Source of the DNA: Schleiferilactobacillus harbinensis DSM 16991
GTDB lineage: Bacteria; Bacillota; Bacilli; Lactobacillales; Lactobacillaceae
NCBI RefSeq assembly: GCF_000425885.1
Contig: NZ_AUEH01000008.1
Coordinates: forward strand, 1-64,000
Direction: 5' to 3'
Length of the DNA stretch: 64,000 bases
Part shown: one piece after another, positions 60,667 to 64,000 of the stretch
How positions within the stretch are numbered: the stretch's first letter is position 1
How the letters are laid out: every line of letters starts with the position of its first letter
Notes under the pieces: model-generated
What the model was told of the DNA's origin: nothing
Databases searched by the model: none
Seen by the model: only the letters and a program-made list of their open reading frames with translations
Position numbers and translations under genes: made by a program

Positions 60667-60691
60667 GCATGCAATTATGGAGGAATCAATC

Positions 60692-62056
60692 ATGAAGCTA
60701 AGTAAATGGGCACTTGCTCTTGGCATTTTTACCAGCGTTGCACTTTTAGCCGGGTGCGGTTCGGGTTCAAGCAATAGTTCAGATGGGGTAACAACAGTTA
60801 AAGTCGCTTGGCGGGCAACAGGTAAGGGCGACAGCATGTACCGGATCTATTCCAAAAAGTGGATTGCTGATTTCGAGAAGAAGAATCCAAAAATCAAGAT
60901 TTCGCTGCAACCAATCAACGCGTCAGAAGGCGATTATTTCTCTAAGCTGGATCTGGCAATGAAGTCCGCAGATACCACACCGGATATTGTCAACGAAGAT
61001 ACGTTCATTCTGCCAGCGGATGCTAAGGCCGGCTACTTGGAGCCATTGGATTCCTATGTGGCAAAATGGTCCGACTGGGATAAGTTCACGGCTGCTTTGA
61101 AGAAAGGCAGTCAAGGTTCTGACGGCAAACAGTATGGTATTCCGGGAACGACAGATGCCCGTGGTATCTGGACTGACCTAGTAGTGACAAAAAAGGCCGG
61201 ATTAGCTGCCGATTGGGCACCGAAGAGTTGGGCCGATATTCTCACTGCCGCTAAGAAGATTAAGCAAACGCAGCCGAATGTTATTCCCTTCGCCATGGGT
61301 GTTTCGACGACCAACGGCGAATCTGTATCGATGCAAACATTTGAACAGTTGCTCTACGGTACTGGAGAAACACTATACAACGAAAAAACTAAGAAGTGGA
61401 ATGTCAATTCTAAGGGCATCCTGGCCACATTGAACTTTATTAACCAGATTTACAACAAGGATAAAACCGGGCCAAGTTTGTCTGTTGTCATGAGCAGTAA
61501 TTACGGTTCTACGATCTTCCAAGATCGGATTCCCAAGAATCAGGTGGGGATGGCCATGGATGGTATCTGGAACACAGGGAATTGGTCCAAGGATGGCGCA
61601 GCACCCATCGCTAATATGACTAAGGTGTTGGCCTTCAACTTGATGCCGACAGAGAAAGGACAGAAACCCGGATACGTAACAATGGCTGGCGGCTGGTCTT
61701 GGGCATTACCTAAGAATTCAAAGAACAAGAAGGCCGCTTGGACTGTGATGAAAGCCATGAATACAAAGCAGCTAGCAGTGACTCGGGCATTGCAGGAAGG
61801 TACGTTGACAGTTCGTGATGACGCAGCCAAAGATCCTGAATACTTGAAGAAGCCGTTTATTAAAGAGGCCACTCAGGCTCTGCAGAATGCTCACTTCCGG
61901 CCCAAAAACGACTTGTACCCTAAGGTATCGATTGCAATCCAGCAAATGGTTGAGTCGGTAGCTGCCGGTCGGAAATCACCGAGCGACGCCGCTGCTAAGT
62001 ATGCAACTGACGTGAAAGGCATTGTCGGCGATTCAAACACAGATACGCAGAAGTAG
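60692..62056 (+). CDS. Sugar-binding lipoprotein of the second arabinan importer
   Basis: A 454-residue family 1 binding protein. The lipobox LLAGC lies near residue 21, followed by a Ser/Gly linker. The AraN-like layout shows YRIYSKKWIADFEKKNPKIK, DIVNEDTFILPADAKAGYLE and TMAGGWSWALPKN. The start at 60692 is chosen because GGAGGA sits 6-11 bases before it; a 5-codon longer frame lacks a site. A hairpin terminator follows at 62065. Confidence 0.88.
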   Translation: MKLSKWALALGIFTSVALLAGCGSGSSNSSDGVTTVKVAWRATGKGDSMYRIYSKKWIADFEKKNPKIKISLQPINASEGDYFSKLDLAMKSADTTPDIVNEDTFILPADAKAGYLEPLDSYVAKWSDWDKFTAALKKGSQGSDGKQYGIPGTTDARGIWTDLVVTKKAGLAADWAPKSWADILTAAKKIKQTQPNVIPFAMGVSTTNGESVSMQTFEQLLYGTGETLYNEKTKKWNVNSKGILATLNFINQIYNKDKTGPSLSVVMSSNYGSTIFQDRIPKNQVGMAMDGIWNTGNWSKDGAAPIANMTKVLAFNLMPTEKGQKPGYVTMAGGWSWALPKNSKNKKAAWTVMKAMNTKQLAVTRALQEGTLTVRDDAAKDPEYLKKPFIKEATQALQNAHFRPKNDLYPKVSIAIQQMVESVAAGRKSPSDAAAKYATDVKGIVGDSNTDTQK

Positions 62057-62064
62057 AGAGTGCG

Positions 62065-62102
62065 AGGTGTGGCCCGAGAAAGTGCTGGCCGCACCTTTTT
62101 TA
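62065..62102 (+). terminator. Hairpin after the binding-protein gene (partial terminator)
   Basis: AGGTGTGGCC pairs with GGCCGCACCT around an 11-base loop, followed by TTTTTT. It is inside the operon, between the binding protein and the permeases. Confidence 0.75.
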
Positions 62103-62121
62103 CAAATTGGAGGTGTACGCT

Positions 62122-63039
62122 ATGGACGCTTCAAATGTCATTAAAAATAAGCCGCATAAAACACAGCAGCAGAAGACTGAGCGGCGGCTATCAGTTTGGC
62201 TGATGCTGCCCAGTATGATTCTTTTGTTGATATTCTTTCTAACACCGATGATTTTGACCGTGGTATTTTCCCTGACTAATTTATCATTGACGGGGGAGGC
62301 CGCATCGTCGCTGCACTTTATCGGCTTTCAGAATTATCTGCAAATGTTTAAGGATCCTGCCCTGGCTACGTCCATCTGGAATACGATCGTCTTTGTCCTT
62401 TTTTCCGCGGTCATTGGGCAATGTTTCTTCGGCTTCCTCATTGCCTTCATGATGCGGGGGAAGAACAAGACATTCAGACGAATTATTGGGTTGATCATTA
62501 TTGCCGCGTGGGTGACTCCGGAAGTTGTTGTTGGTTTCTGCTGGGTGGCCTTCCTTGGCGATAACGGCACCTTGAATATGCTGGCCCACAATTTATTGGG
62601 AATGAAACCAGTTGCTTGGCTCTACACCTTCCCTATGGTCAGCATCATTATCGCCAACGTTTGGCGTGGTACCGCCTTTTCCATGATGGTTTTCCAGACG
62701 GCATTAGATGATATTCCCCAAGAAGTGGAGGAAGCGGCCGTGATGGATGGCGCGACCCGCTGGCAATTGGTTACCCGAATCACTATTCCCATGGTTAAGG
62801 GAACCATTGCGACCAATATTATGCTGGTCACATTACAAACATTGGGTGTATTCTCTTTGATTTACACCATGACTGGCGGTGGGCCAGAAAATGCAACGAG
62901 TACTTTGCCCGTCTTCATGTACAAGCAGGCGTTTGTCAGTTACCAATTGGGTTACGGAACTGCAATTTCCCTGGTGCTGTTACTCATTGGTGCATTGGCC
63001 AGCCTCCTGTATATGAAGATCCTCAAGGTCAAAATTTAG
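62122..63039 (+). CDS. ABC sugar importer permease, AraP type
   Basis: A 305-residue CUT1 permease with six membrane helices (first: WLMLPSMILLLIFFLTPMIL). The EAA loop reads VEEAAVMDGATRWQLVTRIT (about 200-219). The start at 62122 follows GGAGGTG; the longer frame from TTG at 62107 has no ribosome site. It pairs with 63057. Confidence 0.88.
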   Translation: MDASNVIKNKPHKTQQQKTERRLSVWLMLPSMILLLIFFLTPMILTVVFSLTNLSLTGEAASSLHFIGFQNYLQMFKDPALATSIWNTIVFVLFSAVIGQCFFGFLIAFMMRGKNKTFRRIIGLIIIAAWVTPEVVVGFCWVAFLGDNGTLNMLAHNLLGMKPVAWLYTFPMVSIIIANVWRGTAFSMMVFQTALDDIPQEVEEAAVMDGATRWQLVTRITIPMVKGTIATNIMLVTLQTLGVFSLIYTMTGGGPENATSTLPVFMYKQAFVSYQLGYGTAISLVLLLIGALASLLYMKILKVKI

Positions 63040-63056
63040 AAGGAGTGTGATTCAAC

Positions 63057-63881
63057 ATGATGAGGGAAAACAAAACCGTGCGTTTTGTTCAATACGTTGT
63101 TCTGGCAGTCATTGCGCTGCTCTTCCTGTTGCCGCTCCTTTGGATGTTGTTCTCGTCCATTGATACGCACGCCATTCAAGCAATTCAACTGCCCAAACAA
63201 CCGACGCTGGCTAACTTTATGGCGATTTTGACCGATAGCAATATTATGCGGTCATTCGGTATCGGATTGCTGGTTTCTGGTTTTCAAGCCATCTTCGTGG
63301 TTTTGATCAGTGTCTTAGCGGCCTATCCATTATCGCGGTATCCGTTGCCTTGGAAGAAGCCGTTCCTGCTGTCGATCCTATTTTTGACATCATTACCGAT
63401 GACAGCGGTAATCGTACCGGTCTATCAGATGTTTCTATACCTGAAGTTCCAGAACTCGTTGATTGCCACAACAGTATTTATGATTTCCACCAGTTTGCCC
63501 TACGGTATTTGGATGATGAAGAACTTCATGGACTCAGTGCCGCATGAGTTGGAGGAAGCAGCCTGGATCGACGGATCAACCGTCTGGGAAGGGGTGCGAA
63601 AAGTTGTTTTACCGTTAATGCTGCCAGGTATCTTTACAATTGGTATTTTCACGTTCACGGGTTCATGGGGAAACTTCTTCGTACCGTTCATTTTGATCAC
63701 ATCACCAGAAAAGCTGCCCGCATCAGTTACTATTTTTCAGTTCTTTGGCAACAACGGGTTGGTCAACTACGGCCAACTGGCAGCGTTCTCCGTGCTGTAC
63801 ACACTGCCGGTCGTCATCCTGTACACCTTTGCGCAACGGTACATGTCTCAGGGGTTCAGCTTTGGCGGTGCAGTGAAATAG
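63057..63881 (+). CDS. ABC sugar importer permease, AraQ type
   Basis: A 274-residue CUT1 permease with six helices. The EAA loop reads LEEAAWIDGSTVWEGVRKVV (about 164-183); the C-terminus is QRYMSQGFSFGGAVK. AAGGAG lies upstream of the ATG. No ATPase gene follows in the visible sequence. Confidence 0.88.
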   Translation: MMRENKTVRFVQYVVLAVIALLFLLPLLWMLFSSIDTHAIQAIQLPKQPTLANFMAILTDSNIMRSFGIGLLVSGFQAIFVVLISVLAAYPLSRYPLPWKKPFLLSILFLTSLPMTAVIVPVYQMFLYLKFQNSLIATTVFMISTSLPYGIWMMKNFMDSVPHELEEAAWIDGSTVWEGVRKVVLPLMLPGIFTIGIFTFTGSWGNFFVPFILITSPEKLPASVTIFQFFGNNGLVNYGQLAAFSVLYTLPVVILYTFAQRYMSQGFSFGGAVK

Positions 63882-63901
63882 TGTGAGGAAGGAAGAGTGT
63901 A

Positions 63902-64000
63902 ATGACTTTAGATGAAACGACGTTTTTGCGAAAAGCCGACCAGCAGCTCGGGTATCTGCATGAGTATTTCTATCGGGACTTTCAGTCGGTAGATGCCCTT
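63902..64000 (+). CDS. Partial gene, first 33 codons, probably an arabinan-locus enzyme
   Basis: AGGAAGGA lies before the ATG at 63902, and the frame (MTLDETTFLRKADQQLGYLH, then EYFYRDFQSVDAL) is open to the right edge. The 33 residues are too few to name a family; a cytoplasmic glycosidase would fit the context. It is 20 bases after the permease gene and belongs to the same operon. Confidence 0.55.
   Translation, partial: MTLDETTFLRKADQQLGYLHEYFYRDFQSVDAL

Overview
The window looks like the chromosome of a fairly GC-rich lactobacillus (Lactobacillaceae; the gene mix recalls Schleiferilactobacillus or Lacticaseibacillus, a guess from memory). The evidence is strong AGGAGG ribosome sites, lipoprotein-type sugar-binding proteins, sortase-assembled pili, BglG antitermination, CcpA (cre) sites and a lactobacillar IS30-type transposase. 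No rRNA, tRNA, CRISPR array or prophage was recognised. Most of the window is a plant-sugar scavenging island.

Layout. 1-325: left-truncated IS30-family element. 383-4148: small wHTH protein, a cluster of GTAGGA repeats, a uracil-DNA-glycosylase-family protein, a conserved hypothetical, an EEP-fold hydrolase, a split small gene and an AraC regulator. 4295-11964: pilus operon (coupled 41-aa leader, backbone pilin, class C sortase, small pilin-like protein, large tip protein sharing its last ~394 residues with the backbone pilin, second sortase). 12077-13408: flavin disulfide reductase. 13475-25651: YesN/YesM two-component pair divergent from an LplABC-type importer, a YesL protein and two tandem GH65 phosphorylases. 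25659-35452: FGGY kinase, split transketolase, fucose-isomerase-like enzyme, LacI regulator, MFS transporter, apiosidase-like DUF5060/DUF4038 protein and ROK kinase; together a candidate D-apiose pathway. 35538-43391: msm-like operon (sucrose phosphorylase, GH13 glucosidase, YesL protein, ABC importer) with a divergent LacI regulator. 43449-48244: BglG antiterminator, GH95 enzyme and beta-glucoside-type PTS, each transcript block preceded by an antiterminator/terminator. 48318-50237: VOC protein and an MFS transporter. 50510-64000: two arabinan/arabino-oligosaccharide loci with three GH43 enzymes, two ABC importers, a YesL protein, an ArsR-like regulator with a large C-terminal domain, and a GntR-LacI (AraR-type) regulator.

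How the parts may work together. Extracellular GH43 lipoproteins would trim arabinan, ABC importers bring in oligosaccharides, and cytoplasmic GH43, GH65, GH13 and GH140-like enzymes split them. Four ABC sugar importers are present but no ATPase subunit, so a shared MsmK-type ATPase elsewhere is implied. Each block has its own local regulator, and cre sites, most of them overlapping core promoters, put most blocks under carbon catabolite control. The apiose assignment is the most interesting inference and rests on the combination of families, not on any single gene.
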